The notes below the pieces were generated by a model. The model saw nothing but the letters and a program-made list of their open reading frames with translations. It had not been told where the DNA came from and did not search any database. The translations under genes and the position numbers were made by a program. From Planctomycetota bacterium (GTDB lineage: Bacteria > Planctomycetota > Planctomycetia > Pirellulales > Thermoguttaceae): a stretch of DNA of 39,287 bases. The stretch is from positions 1 to 39,287 of the forward strand of contig JAUWNG010000017.1 in the NCBI GenBank assembly GCA_030612765.1. Reading direction: 5' to 3'. This document shows positions 9,057 to 17,233 of the stretch, piece by piece (positions within the stretch are counted from its first letter, which is position 1; the number at the start of each line of letters is the position of its first letter).

Positions 9057-9835
9057 ATGGGCAAGAAGTCGGATTTGGATGGATCGGCGCGTCGCGACGT
9101 GGTGTTGATGCTTTTGAGAAGGGAAGAACCAGCGACTGTGCTGGCTCGTCGTTATGGAATCTCGGAGCATACGCTGTATCGTTGGCGGGAAGAGTTCCTC
9201 GCCGCTGGCGAAGCAGCCTTGATGGGCACCAGGAACGCCGGCGATCCACGGAAGCGTCAGGTCGAAGAGTTGCAGCGAGAACTGGCTCGACGGGACCAGG
9301 TGATCGGCGAGCTGACGATCGCGAACCGGCTGCTAAAAAAAGTGCGGACGGCTTGCTTTGAACATGGAGTTTCGTCAGGAGATCAACGACGTGATCGTCG
9401 AAGACAGCAAGGCTCGGTTGACGAAGGTGCTTGTGGCGTTGGGCATTCCGGCGTCGAGTTGGTATCGCCGGTCCGTGCCGGAAGACCAGCGACGGCGACC
9501 AGGCCCGCCGCGGAAGGTGATCGAACCGCGCATCGCCGAGACGGTGGTGAAGATGGCCACGGAGAATCCGTGGTACGGCTACCAGCGGATCGCCGTGGTG
9601 TGTCGTCGGTTGCCCGAGGCGGTTCAGCGACCAAGACGCCTATCGCGTGATGCGGCAGCATGGGCTGTTGCAGAAGCGGCGGGCGAGAAAACCAGAATTG
9701 CATCAGGCGTTGAAACTCTATGAACTGCTGCCCCAACGGCCGAACGATTTGTGGCAAATGGACGTGACGTACGTGCATATTCCGGGCTTTGGCTGGTGGT
9801 GCGCCGTGACGGTTGATCTGGTCCCTTTTTTCTGA
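9057..9835 (+). pseudogene. Degenerate IS3-like transposase (OrfA plus broken OrfB)
   Basis: OrfA from 9057 has a good ribosome-binding site (AAAGGAG) and a helix-turn-helix (VLARRYGISEHTLYRWREEF) followed by a heptad-rich helix ending ANRLLKK. A run of seven A (9335-9341) lies where IS3 elements shift frame. OrfB-like sequence continues in another frame (KARLTKVLVALGIPASSWYR, then ENPWYGYQRIAVVCRR). It jumps frame again near 9610-9640 (DAYRVMRQHGLLQKRR) and reaches the first catalytic-core segment, NDLWQMDVTYVHIPGFGWW. It stops at VPFF just after the strand that follows the first Asp, so the second Asp and the Glu are missing. The gene is therefore frameshifted and truncated, and cannot make an active transposase. 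Confidence 0.75.
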
Positions 9836-10355
9836 CAGAAAAGTACCTTTGAATAAGGTGGAAACCAATTTAACAAACCAAGGGATATTTACGCTATCCT
9901 CTTGACCGATAGTTTCTGCTGATTATGCTTTCTCTGTTCGGTGAAACGGAGGCTGGCTCTGCTGGGAAGCAACCAGCCAAGGGATAGCCGGACCAAAGAA
10001 GTGTCTTTGGACACGAGCCTTGGAGATTCAACCCTTCGAGGCTTTTTCCTTTTCGCCAGGATACCAATCTGCGTTTACCTCCACAAGACACTTTTTTGTC
10101 AATGCCTTAAAAAATCCAGGGGTCTGGGGCGGCGCCCCAGCGCGCCGCCGGCAAAATGTTTTCTTCGATCAATTCGCCGCGAAGTAAATCTCTAAGGTGG
10201 CCCCATTTGTCTAGACCACGGATTACGAATTCTTAGATGGAGGGATTAGCGGCCCGCGAAACCCATTCCAAAGGTTTCGCACGGCCGCAGAACCACCCAC
10301 CCACTTTGGGTGCATGTTGATTTCCCCATTTTTTTCGCGCGATGTCGTGTTGATC
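9836..10355. other. Inter-IS spacer without recognised genes
   Basis: About 520 bases between the truncated IS3-like remnant and the next IS3 element. It includes a GC-rich inverted segment (GGGGCGGCGCCCC near 10127-10139) and T/A-rich patches. Open frames here have no protein-like features. It is probably debris left by successive insertions. Confidence 0.45.
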
Positions 10356-10388
10356 TGGACCACATTGGCCGTCCCGTTAGACGCCGCC

Positions 10389-11207
10389 TCAAGCCGCATA
10401 CACCGCAGCCGGCGTGAGGTAATCCAACGACGCATGAATCCGCTCCTCGTTGTAGAACAGGAAGTAACTCGCCAGTCCCGCCTCCAACGCACGCGGCGTC
10501 GCGTGGTCGTGAAGGTAGACGTGCTCGTACTTCACCGTCCGCCACAATCGTTCGACGAACACGTTGTCCATCCACCGACCGCGACCGTCCATGCTCACCC
10601 TCACGCCCGCCGCCTCCAAGCGGCCCGTGAACACTTCGGCCGTGTACTGCACGCCCTGGTCGGTGTTGAAAATCTCCGGCGCGCCGCCGCTCAATGCTTC
10701 TTCCAACGCCTCCAAACAAAACATTCCGTCCAGCGTGTTCGACAATTGCCACGACAGCACGTAACGACTGAATCAGTCCATCACCACCGTCAAGTACATC
10801 CAGCCCTGCGGCATAGGCACGTAGGTGATGTCGCTGGACCACACCTGGTTCGGCCGCACGATCTTCATATTTCGCAGCAAATACGGGTAAATCCGGTGCT
10901 CCTTCGTGTTCTGCGACAAACGCGGCTTGGGGTAAATCGCCTCCAGGCCCATCAGCCGCATCAGACGCCCGGCCCGACGGTCGTCGATGCCCAACGTCTC
11001 GCCCATCTTCCGTCTGCCGTAGCATGGCGTTTTCAAGTATTGTTCGTCGATCCGACGCATCAACGCCAGGTTCTCCGCCGAGATGCCCACGGGCTCGTAG
11101 TACCAACTCGATCGGTTCAAGCCCAACAACTCGCATTGCCGACGAAGGCTCAGCCGCGGATGGTTCGGCTCGACGCATTCCCGCTTGAAGTCAATCGAGT
11201 CGGGCAA
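10389..11207 (-). pseudogene. IS3 transposase OrfB with in-frame TGA
   Basis: DDE transposase subunit. The first part reads HPRLSLRRQCELLGLNRSSW and RRIDEQYLKTPCYGRRKM, then the first catalytic Asp in NQVWSSDITYVPMPQG. At VVMD the frame meets TGA, where IS3 proteins normally have Trp or Tyr (D-W/Y-FSRYV). Past the stop the same frame continues FSRYVLSWQLSNTLDG, then the second Asp in FNTDQGVQYT and the Glu in MDNVFVERLWRTVKYEHVYL, ending normally at 10389. A single G-to-A type change therefore inactivates an otherwise complete gene. OrfB would be made by -1 frameshifting from OrfA at the A9 run, entering as KKKLPDSIDF. Confidence 0.8.
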
Positions 11208-11481
11208 CTTTTTTTTTCAACCAACCCGCCTCCATCTGCAAGCGGCCGATCTGCTCGTACAACTCGGCGACCAAGGCGTGTTGGTCTTGGACCTCGCGGC
11301 GTCGATCGTTGGAGAACAGTTCCGTCGCCCCGTCGAGTAGCCGCCGCTTCCATTGGCCGATCTGGGTGGAATGCACGCCGAACCGGGAGGCCAGTTCGCT
11401 TGTCGTGCGATCCCCCCGCACCGCCGCCAACGCCGCCTTCGCCTTCACCGCCGCCTCGATCCGTCGCCGTTTCACTCCCAT
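11191..11481 (-). CDS. IS3 transposase OrfA
   Basis: 96-residue DNA-binding subunit. The start at 11481 is preceded by GGGAG and begins MGVKRRRIEAAVKAKAALAA. The helix-turn-helix follows (TTSELASRFGVHSTQIGQWK), then a leucine-zipper-like helix (LVAELYEQIGRLQMEAGWL) and LKKKV, where the coding strand has nine A residues. Ribosomes slipping -1 there would fuse this protein to OrfB. OrfA itself is intact, but the linked OrfB carries a premature stop, so the element cannot move by itself. Confidence 0.8.
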   Translation of the reverse strand: MGVKRRRIEAAVKAKAALAAVRGDRTTSELASRFGVHSTQIGQWKRRLLDGATELFSNDRRREVQDQHALVAELYEQIGRLQMEAGWLKKKVARLD

Positions 11482-11531
11482 GTTATTCTCCCAAGTCTGG
11501 ACCAATCCTACACAACTTTCAACCTAAAGTC

Positions 11532-12755
11532 GTGGTCCAGTTTCATGGGGCCAGTATAGATGGTCTCCAGGCGGCCACTGGCAACGGAAAGCCGATCCCT
11601 GACCCAGCCGTCTTGGAGAAGCCCGTGCGGCGACGGTTCACCGCCGAGTACAAGCTCCGCATCCTCCAGGAGGCCGAGCGCTCGACCGCGTCCGGTCAAC
11701 TCGGCACCATGCTCCGCCGCGAGGGCTTGTACTCGTCGCTCCTGAGTACCTGGCGACGGCAACGCGACGAAGGAACGCTGGCCGGTCTGACTCCCAAGCG
11801 TCGTGGGCGAAAGGCCAACCCCGACGCACCCGTGATCGCCGAGAACGAGCGACTCCGACGCGAGAACCAGCGGCTGGCGGCCAAGCTCCGTCAGGCCGAG
11901 ACGATCATCGAGGTCCAAAAAAAACTTTCCGAAATCCTGGGGATTCCCCTGCCGCCGCGAGCGCTGAGCGACCAGGAGCGGCAACAGATCCTCGACGTGC
12001 TCCACAGCGAGCCGTTTGCCGACAAGGCCCCGGCCGAGGTTTACGCGGCACTTTTGGATCAGGGCCGGTATCTCTGCTCGATCCGCACGATGTACCGCGT
12101 CCTGGATTCTCGACGGGAAGTCCGCGAGCGACGCGACCAACTGCGGCACCCGACCTACCACAAACCGCAACTGGTGGCCACCGCTCCCAATCAGGTCTGG
12201 TCATGGGACATCACCAAGCTGCTGGGGCCCGCGAAGTGGACCTACTTCCACCTGTACGTGATCCTCGACATCTTCAGCCGCTACGTGGTGGGCTGGATGC
12301 TGGCCAGCCGCGAAAGCGAACATCTGGCCGAGCGGCTGATCCGCGAGACGGTCGTCAAGCAGGGCGTCGCCCGCGACCGGTTGACGCTTCACAGCGATCG
12401 CGGGCCGTCGATGCGTTCGCGGACCGTGGCTCAACTTCTGGCCACGCTGGGGATCACCAAGTCTCACAGCCGGCCGCACGTCTCCGACGACAACCCGTTC
12501 TCGGAGAGCCAGTTCAAGACGTTGAAGTACCGGCCGGAGTTCCCCGACCGTTTCGCCAGCATCGAACACGGCCTGAAGTTCTGCGGCAAGTTCTTCCATT
12601 GGCAGAACCACGAGCACCACCACTGGGGCCTGGGCCTGCTGACGCCGGCCACGGTCCACTTCGGCCAAGCCGACGCCGTGCTGGCTGCCCGGCAGGCGGT
12701 GCTCACCGCGGCCCATGTCGCTCATCCCGAACGATTTGTCCGGCACCCGCCGTGA
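11532..12755 (+). CDS. IS3-family transposase, single long frame, catalytic triad present
   Basis: About 407 residues in one frame, with a fused OrfA/OrfB layout: helix-turn-helix (RRRFTAEYKLRILQEAERST, GQLGTMLRREGLYSSLLSTW), a heptad-rich linker (NERLRRENQRLAAKLRQAE, EVQKKLSEILGIPLP) and an rve/DDE core with D in VWSWDITKLLG, D in LTLHSDRGPSM and E in NPFSESQFKTLKYRPEF. All three catalytic residues are there. The start is uncertain. GTG at 11532 is in frame, but it lies inside the end of the neighbouring IS3. An ATG at 11560 (MVSRR) is in another frame and hints at a small indel at the very N-terminus. The frame extends far upstream only as a shadow of the leftward element. No clear terminal repeats were found. 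Confidence 0.75.
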   Translation: MVQFHGASIDGLQAATGNGKPIPDPAVLEKPVRRRFTAEYKLRILQEAERSTASGQLGTMLRREGLYSSLLSTWRRQRDEGTLAGLTPKRRGRKANPDAPVIAENERLRRENQRLAAKLRQAETIIEVQKKLSEILGIPLPPRALSDQERQQILDVLHSEPFADKAPAEVYAALLDQGRYLCSIRTMYRVLDSRREVRERRDQLRHPTYHKPQLVATAPNQVWSWDITKLLGPAKWTYFHLYVILDIFSRYVVGWMLASRESEHLAERLIRETVVKQGVARDRLTLHSDRGPSMRSRTVAQLLATLGITKSHSRPHVSDDNPFSESQFKTLKYRPEFPDRFASIEHGLKFCGKFFHWQNHEHHHWGLGLLTPATVHFGQADAVLAARQAVLTAAHVAHPERFVRHPP

Positions 12756-12909
12756 CCGCTTGGGCTGCCCAGCGAGGTCTGGATCAACCCTCCGGCCGAT
12801 GGGCCGGAACCCCGTATGTTACAACTACCGCGCGACACTAATTTCGTACCGCAATTGTCTCACCCATTATTGGCACGGAGGGGCGTGAGCTGACAATCCG
12901 GTTCCATCC

Positions 12910-12974
12910 TGTAAACGCCGGTTGAAAAGTGCAGCGCTTTCCGGGGCCGTTGTCCGGTTGGAAAGTGCAACGCT
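12910..12974. repeat. IS21 left terminal repeats
   Basis: Two repeat units: GGTTGAAAAGTGCAGCGCTT and a diverged GGTTGGAAAGTGCAACGCT, separated by about 20 bases. They match the right-end units in inverted orientation and probably bind IstA. Confidence 0.8.
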
Positions 12975-13065
12975 CATTACCCCTTGCTCGTTGATTTTGA
13001 GCAAGATTTGTATCTACCTCCAAACGATACAAGTCGAACAATGCTTAAAATCGCGAGGGAAATGA

Positions 13066-14574
13066 GTGATAACCAACATGAAGTTATGGGCCGACGTACG
13101 CCGGGCGGTGCTTGCCGGCGAGATGAGCAGGCGGGACGCTTGCAAAAAGTACAACCTGAATTATCGGACGATTCAAAAGATTCTCAGCCATGAGGAGCCG
13201 CCAGGCTATCGGCGAGAAAGCCCTCGCGAGAAGCCGAAGCTGGGCCCGTTGGTCCCGATCATCCATGAGATCATCAAGGCCGACAAGAGAATGCACAAGA
13301 AGCAGCGTCACACCGGGCGGCGTATCTTCGAGCGGCTTCGCGATGAGCATGGGTATATGGGCGGCATCACCGTCGTGCGGGATGAGATCCGACGCTACAA
13401 GCGTTCGACGGCCGAGGTTTTCATGCCGTTGGCGCATCCGCCGGGCCAAGCCCAATTTGACTTCGGCGAGGCTAGGGCCGTTTATCGCGGTCGTGAAATC
13501 AAGGTGATGTTCTGCGTGATGTCGTTGCCCTACAGCGACGCGTTTTTCTGCTAGGCGTTTCCACGCGAATGCACCGAGACTTTTCAGGAAGGGCACGTTC
13601 GCGCTTTCAAGTTTTATGGCGGCGTTCCGTGCCGGATCAGTTACGACAACTCAAGGATTGCTGTTGCGAAGATCGTCGGAAGACGTGGTAAAGATCCAAC
13701 CCGCGAGTTTCTGCGTCTTCAGTCGCACTATCTGTACGCGCATCATTTCTGTCTGGTCAGACGCCCGAACGAAAAGGGACACACGGAAGGTCTGGTCAAG
13801 TACGCCCGCAGCAACTTTATGGTGCCGATTCCACAGTTTGACGATTTCGAGGATTTTAATCAAAAGCTCGCCGACGACTGCCGCAACGATCTGGCACGTA
13901 AACTGCGAGGCAAGTCGGGCACAAAATCGGAACGGCTCGAAGAAGATCGACGTGCGATGCGGCTACTGCCTGCGGATGAGTTCGAAGCGAGGCGCGTCAA
14001 GAATTGCCGGGCCAACACGCTGTCGCTGGTCCGTTTCGACCGAAATGACTATTCGGTGCCGACGCAGTATGCCCACCGTGCGGTCGTCGTGGTTGGTTCG
14101 ATCGACCGGGTTCGAATCGTCATCGATGACCGGGTCGTGGCCGAGCATGTCCGCGATTGGGAAGCGGAAAACGTTCACTACGACCCAATCCATTACCTGG
14201 GCCTGCTGCAGAAGAAGCCGAATTCACTCGATTTCGGCCGCCCGTTCGAGCAGTGGGACTTGCCCGCCGGGTTCACCGTGCTGCGACGCCGCCTGGAATC
14301 TGATTGTGCAAGCGACGGCCGTCGCGAGTTCATTAAGATTTTACGGTTACTGGAAAAGCACGAGTTAAGAGATTTAGCCGCAGCGATTGACCGTGCGTTG
14401 GAAATCGGCGCCATGACGGTCGATGTGGTCCGCATTCTTCTGCAGGAAGGCCGCGAAGCGCCGGCCAAGATATTCCGGCTCGACGGCCGACCGCAACTGC
14501 AAGACCACAGCATTCCCGAGCCAAAGATCTCCCGATACAACCATCTACTCAAACAACAGGAGCGACACCGATGA
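13066..14574 (+). pseudogene. istA: IS21 transposase IstA, interrupted by TAG
   Basis: The frame opens at GTG 13066 (or ATG 13078) with a helix-turn-helix (AGEMSRRDACKKYNLNYRTI) and continues to the DDE core start, PPGQAQFDFGEARAVYRG. It is stopped by TAG at 13552-13554 in DAFFC-stop-AFPRECTETFQEGH. Beyond the stop the same frame is open to 14574, with ISYDNSRIAV (second Asp), NEKGHTEGLVKYARSNFMVP (Glu) and the normal C-terminal domain (RANTLSLVRFDRNDYSVPTQ). One nonsense change is the only lesion visible. A stretch from 13819 could be translated separately but lacks the DNA-binding part. Its stop overlaps istB by ATGA. Confidence 0.85.
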
Positions 14575-15371
14575 GGAAACTCGAAACGAAAAACACAGTG
14601 CTTCTGAAGCACCATCTGAAATCCCTGAAGATGCCGACGATGCATGACGAGTGCGAGAAAATCGCGGCACGCTGTGCAAAGGAGAACGTCGACCATCTTG
14701 GCTTCCTGCTGCAGCTCTGCGAGCAGGAACTAATCGACCGCGAGAAGCGGGCCGCCGAACGTCGATTGAAAGCAGCCCGGTTCCCGAACCATAAGACGCT
14801 CGAAGACTTCAAGTTCGAGGCCCAGCCGACGATCAACCGCGTGTTGGTCAGCGAACTGATGCGAGGCGAATATATCGAACGGCGAGAGTCGGTCATCCTG
14901 ATCGGCCACCCCGGAACCGGAAAAACGCATCTGGCCACGGCCTTGGGAATTGCCGCGTGTGGCCAGGGCAAGAAGGTCCGATTCCACCGCGTGACCGAAC
15001 TTATCACGCAATTGATGGAAGCTCGCGAGGAACGGCAACTGATGCGCATGAAAGGTCAACTCGCGAAGCTCGACCTGCTGATTCTCGACGAGTTGGGCTA
15101 CGTCCCAGCCAGTAAGCTTGGCAGCGAGCTGCTCTTCGACGTGATCTCGGCGGCCTACGAACGGACCAGCGTCATCGTCACGACGAACCTGCCGTTCGAG
15201 CAGTGGACCGAGGTGCTCGGCAGCCAACGACTGACCGGCGCGGTGCTCGATCGGCTAACCCACCACTGCCACATCCTGGAGGCGACCGGCGAAAGCTACC
15301 GCCTAAAAGACGCGAGAAAGCGGTCGAATGGTCGAAATAATCAGCCCAAGAGGGCCAATCCAGCCAACTGA
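14571..15371 (+). CDS. istB: IS21 ATP-binding protein IstB
   Basis: 266-residue AAA+ ATPase related to DnaC, which regulates target choice and assembly for the IS21 transposase. Walker A is GHPGTGKTH in VILIGHPGTGKTHLATALG, Walker B is LLILDELGY, and sensor-type VIVTTNLPFEQW follows. The N-terminal part (LKSLKMPTMHDECEKIAARC) is the usual IstB helical domain. It begins inside the istA stop codon (ATGA overlap), so translation is coupled. The gene looks intact, but its partner istA has an amber stop, so the element is probably immobile unless another IS21 supplies transposase. Confidence 0.92.
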   Translation: MRKLETKNTVLLKHHLKSLKMPTMHDECEKIAARCAKENVDHLGFLLQLCEQELIDREKRAAERRLKAARFPNHKTLEDFKFEAQPTINRVLVSELMRGEYIERRESVILIGHPGTGKTHLATALGIAACGQGKKVRFHRVTELITQLMEAREERQLMRMKGQLAKLDLLILDELGYVPASKLGSELLFDVISAAYERTSVIVTTNLPFEQWTEVLGSQRLTGAVLDRLTHHCHILEATGESYRLKDARKRSNGRNNQPKRANPAN

Positions 15372-15389
15372 ACAATCCGTTATAACCGG

Positions 15390-15417
15390 CCCTCCCCATG
15401 GGGAGGGAGTTCTTTCT
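15390..15417 (+). terminator. Terminator-like palindrome after istB
   Basis: CCCTCCCCATGGGGAGGG (15390-15407) followed by a T-rich AGTTCTTTCT. The perfect GC-rich palindrome plus the T-rich tail suits a rho-independent terminator for istAB, although the central loop would be very tight. Confidence 0.5.
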
Positions 15418-15460
15418 TCCGTAAAAACCCAAGGCAGATTATACTAAACTGACCCAACCT

Positions 15461-15514
15461 CGAGCGCTGCACTTTTCGACCGGAGAGCGCTGCACTTTTC
15501 GACCGGCGTTTACA
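15461..15514. repeat. IS21 right terminal repeats
   Basis: Two tandem copies of AGCGCTGCACTTTTCGACCGG, shared apart from their edges, the outer one running into CGTTTACA. They are the inverted counterparts of the left-end units at 12910-12974. Confidence 0.8.
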
Positions 15515-15515
15515 C

Positions 15516-15665
15516 ACGGATTTTGCTGACGCAGCTATTTCCGCGAGTATCACGAACGGGTCGATTACCATTGTCCCGGAACCAAGCACTATCGTGCTGC
15601 TGTGTAGCCTGCTCGTGCTGCTTCCGGTCATAGGGCTGTGGCGTCAACGTAAGGGCACAGCATGA
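15516..15665 (+). pseudogene. C-terminal end of a PEP-CTERM gene cut by IS21
   Basis: Directly beyond the IS21 right end, an open frame reads FADAAISASITNGSITI, then VPEPSTIVLLCSLLVLLPVI and the basic tail GLWRQRKGTA before TGA at 15663-15665. That is a complete PEP-CTERM signal: PEP motif, membrane-spanning stretch and arginine/lysine end. No start or signal peptide is present, so this is the 3' piece of a gene whose 5' part was separated by the insertions. A possible fragment of the same gene lies left of the element (FRTAIVSPIIGTEGRELTIR, about 12843-12902), but the link is weak. Confidence 0.7.
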
Positions 15666-15700
15666 TTCTTCTCGCCTTTCTTTGGATGGGCGACACCTAG

Positions 15701-15729
15701 GTCTCGTGGGCCGCTAAGCCCCACAAGAC
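15701..15729. repeat. Hairpin between PEP-CTERM remnant and recombinase gene
   Basis: Arms GTCTCGTGGG and CCCACAAGAC pair in nine of ten positions around a 9-base loop. Just beyond it (15771-15805) the sequence GC(A/G)CTGGCTTTTT occurs twice. The region separates the chromosome-like PEP-CTERM remnant from the leftward element genes, so it may include a transcript end or the left junction of the element. Confidence 0.4.
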
Positions 15730-15822
15730 AAACTACCCCTGAAGGTCTATAATACACGAACCACTTCGGGCACTGGCTTTTTCAACCGCCCAGGCGCTGG
15801 CTTTTTGGCCCGCCGGCAAATA

Positions 15823-16701
15823 CTAACCGGCTTGCGGTGTTTCATGCTTACCGTTCCTTAACGCCAGTTCCGCGTCGTATGCTTTCTGGCAGCGGTAAGC
15901 AGGCCATTTTCTCTTTTCCCATACGGGGGTCGGCTTTCTGCCCTCTTGCTCTGCTAACCAGTTTTCGACGTAATTGCTGATTTCATCCCAGGACCAGCGG
16001 TGCTTGTCGCGCACGCGAACGATCTCGCCCATGATGCGGCGGGCTTCACGGTCACAGACCGCGGCGCGTCTCTTCCCCTTATGACCGGACAGCTTGAAGC
16101 CCATTGGAGCATGGCCGTTTGCCATCCTGCCTTTGACTGCAAGGCCCGCCAAAACCTCCTTGATCCGCTCACTTTTCATCTTCGAGTCCATCTGCGCACT
16201 CGCCGCCATAATCGTTATCATGTATTCGCCAATGGCCGAATCCATGTCGATTCGCAGGTTGACAAAATGCGCGATGATTCCACGCCGTTTGAACTCTCGA
16301 AGCGTCGTCAAGCAATCCTCCGTGTTCCTGAAAACCCGGTCGAGGTAAGCAAAGATAACATGATCGCCTTCGCGGGCGTTGCGAAACAACTTGCGACCCA
16401 CCGGCCGGAACCGAAACTGCACTTTGTAGGCCGAAACAGGGTCGTCTTCCTGGCACCATACAATTTCTTTGGGGAAGTGCGGTTTTTCCGAGCGCAAAAG
16501 CTCCGCCCAACGGATCGTCATGTTGTGCTGTGCATCTTCGCCTAAGCCGCTGTCCTTCGAGTCCTGATGCGAACAACGAATATATCCCCATACAATCGGC
16601 GGCCGCGGCGATTCCTCCTCGCTCTGGCGGCATTGGTCTAAATCCAGCAAGGCCCGTTCCGCTCGCCGCCTGAGCCATTCCTTGTTGGTGATTTTTTTCA
16701 T
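15823..16701 (-). CDS. Serine recombinase (resolvase/invertase family)
   Basis: 292-residue site-specific recombinase. After a basic N-terminal extension of about 35 residues comes the resolvase domain: VWGYIRCSHQDSKDSGLGED, with catalytic Ser44, and then IFAYLDRVFRNTEDCLTTL, matching the conserved DR(F/L)-R segment. EYMITIMAASAQMDSKMKSE resembles the long E helix, and GRMANGHAPMGFKL the start of the recombinase domain. It is shorter than phage large serine integrases and lacks an obvious zinc-ribbon/coiled-coil C-terminus, so it may be a resolvase-like or compact transposon-type recombinase. It lies at the left end of the leftward cluster and is the best candidate for integration and excision of the 15-31 kb element. 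The ATG at 16701 is the first in the frame. Confidence 0.85.
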   Translation of the reverse strand: MKKITNKEWLRRRAERALLDLDQCRQSEEESPRPPIVWGYIRCSHQDSKDSGLGEDAQHNMTIRWAELLRSEKPHFPKEIVWCQEDDPVSAYKVQFRFRPVGRKLFRNAREGDHVIFAYLDRVFRNTEDCLTTLREFKRRGIIAHFVNLRIDMDSAIGEYMITIMAASAQMDSKMKSERIKEVLAGLAVKGRMANGHAPMGFKLSGHKGKRRAAVCDREARRIMGEIVRVRDKHRWSWDEISNYVENWLAEQEGRKPTPVWEKRKWPAYRCQKAYDAELALRNGKHETPQAG

Positions 16702-16713
16702 ATTGTCACTCCA

Positions 16714-16968
16714 TCAAGATTCTTCATCGCATGGTTCGTCGTCCCAGTCGCGCGGGTCGGCTCGCAGACAGTGGTTTTCATCGCGGGGGTCGATCAGCGC
16801 GCCGCCGCCCAGTCCGTCGTCGATGAACCGCCAGCGATGGGCCTCTGGCGGCATCTTGAACGGGGGCCGCGCGGACATGCGTAGGGCTTGCTCCTGGTCG
16901 TTGGCGTGGATCAAGAGCCTTTCCTTGATCTTCCGGCCATGATGTTCGGTGATGATGTAGATAGGCAT
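16714..16968 (-). CDS. Small hypothetical protein upstream of the recombinase
   Basis: 84 residues, starting MPIYIITEHHGRKIKERLLI and rich in Asp, Glu and Arg near its end (DPRDWDDEPCDEES). The beginning looks like a small alpha/beta domain with IHANDQEQALRMSA as a helix. The acidic tail could be a DNA mimic or protein-binding segment; that is conjecture. It is 12 bases from the recombinase start, so the two are probably cotranscribed. The leader contains the recurring AATGCCGCCAGA motif (complement at 16990-17001). Family not recognised. Confidence 0.6.
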   Translation of the reverse strand: MPIYIITEHHGRKIKERLLIHANDQEQALRMSARPPFKMPPEAHRWRFIDDGLGGGALIDPRDENHCLRADPRDWDDEPCDEES

Positions 16969-17044
16969 AGCGGTGTTCCTTGACTCTACTCTGGCGGCAT
17001 TGCCCGCATGGTGGTTTTCGTTATTCTACGCCCGCCCCGTCCGT

Positions 17045-17233
17045 TTACCATTTTACGGACGCCAAGGGCTTGATTCGGGACACGCCGCACCGTTTGATCT
17101 CGCCCCAGCATTTGACGCATACCCTCAGCCGCCGGTCGATGGTGTTTTCACCGGCCTCCTTGGGGCGGCGGTCCCGACGGTCGGCGGCCACCCTCAATCG
17201 GCAGCCGCATGACCAGCATTGTACGGTGTTCAT
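17045..17233 (-). CDS. Small zinc-ribbon-like protein
   Basis: 62 residues beginning MNTVQCWSCGCRLRVAADRR with a second Cys pair in RVCVKCWGEIKRCGV. Two CxxC knuckles about 30 residues apart suggest one structural zinc site. The ATG lies inside the stop region of the AAA+ ATPase gene (ATGA overlap), so the two proteins are likely made together and may act together. Zinc ribbons of this size often mediate DNA or protein contacts; the specific role is unknown. Confidence 0.65.
   Translation of the reverse strand: MNTVQCWSCGCRLRVAADRRDRRPKEAGENTIDRRLRVCVKCWGEIKRCGVSRIKPLASVKW

Larger units (their letters stand above)
10356..11539 (-). mobile_element. IS3-family element, leftward, inactivated
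   Basis: A compact two-gene IS3 element read leftward. Both proposed ends carry the same motif in opposite orientation: CTGGACCAC at 10355-10363 and GTGGTCCAG at 11532-11540, so the element would run TGGACCAC...GTGGTCCA. No 3-bp direct repeat flanks these ends, so they are tentative. OrfA and OrfB overlap at a nine-A slippery run on the coding strand (around 11209-11217), the usual -1 frameshift arrangement. OrfB is broken by one TGA. Its right end touches the start of the next IS3 transposase, so one element probably inserted beside or into the other. Confidence 0.65.
12910..15514 (+). mobile_element. IS21-family element (istA amber mutant, istB intact)
   Basis: About 2.6 kb bounded by inverted ends TGTAAACGCCGGTTGAAAAG (left, from 12910) and the matching CGACCGGCGTTTACA (right, ending 15514). 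Each end contains two copies of a GAAAAGTGCAGCGCT-like unit, the multiple terminal repeat arrangement known for IS21 elements. istA and istB overlap by ATGA, as usual. The bases flanking the two ends (TTCCATCC left, CACGGATT right) do not form a target duplication, so the flanks may have been rearranged after insertion. The right flank is the end of a PEP-CTERM gene. Confidence 0.85.

Noticed and set aside
10246-11178. 310-residue leftward frame with Gly/Arg-rich sequence
   Set aside because: It is an out-of-frame reading of the IS3 OrfB gene, which has recognisable transposase motifs in its own frame.
10314-11531. Long rightward open frame joined to the intact IS3 transposase
   Set aside because: Its first 400 residues are the mirror of the leftward IS3 element and have a composition rich in His, Arg, Val and Gln without any domain. 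Only the part after about 11532 is transposase.
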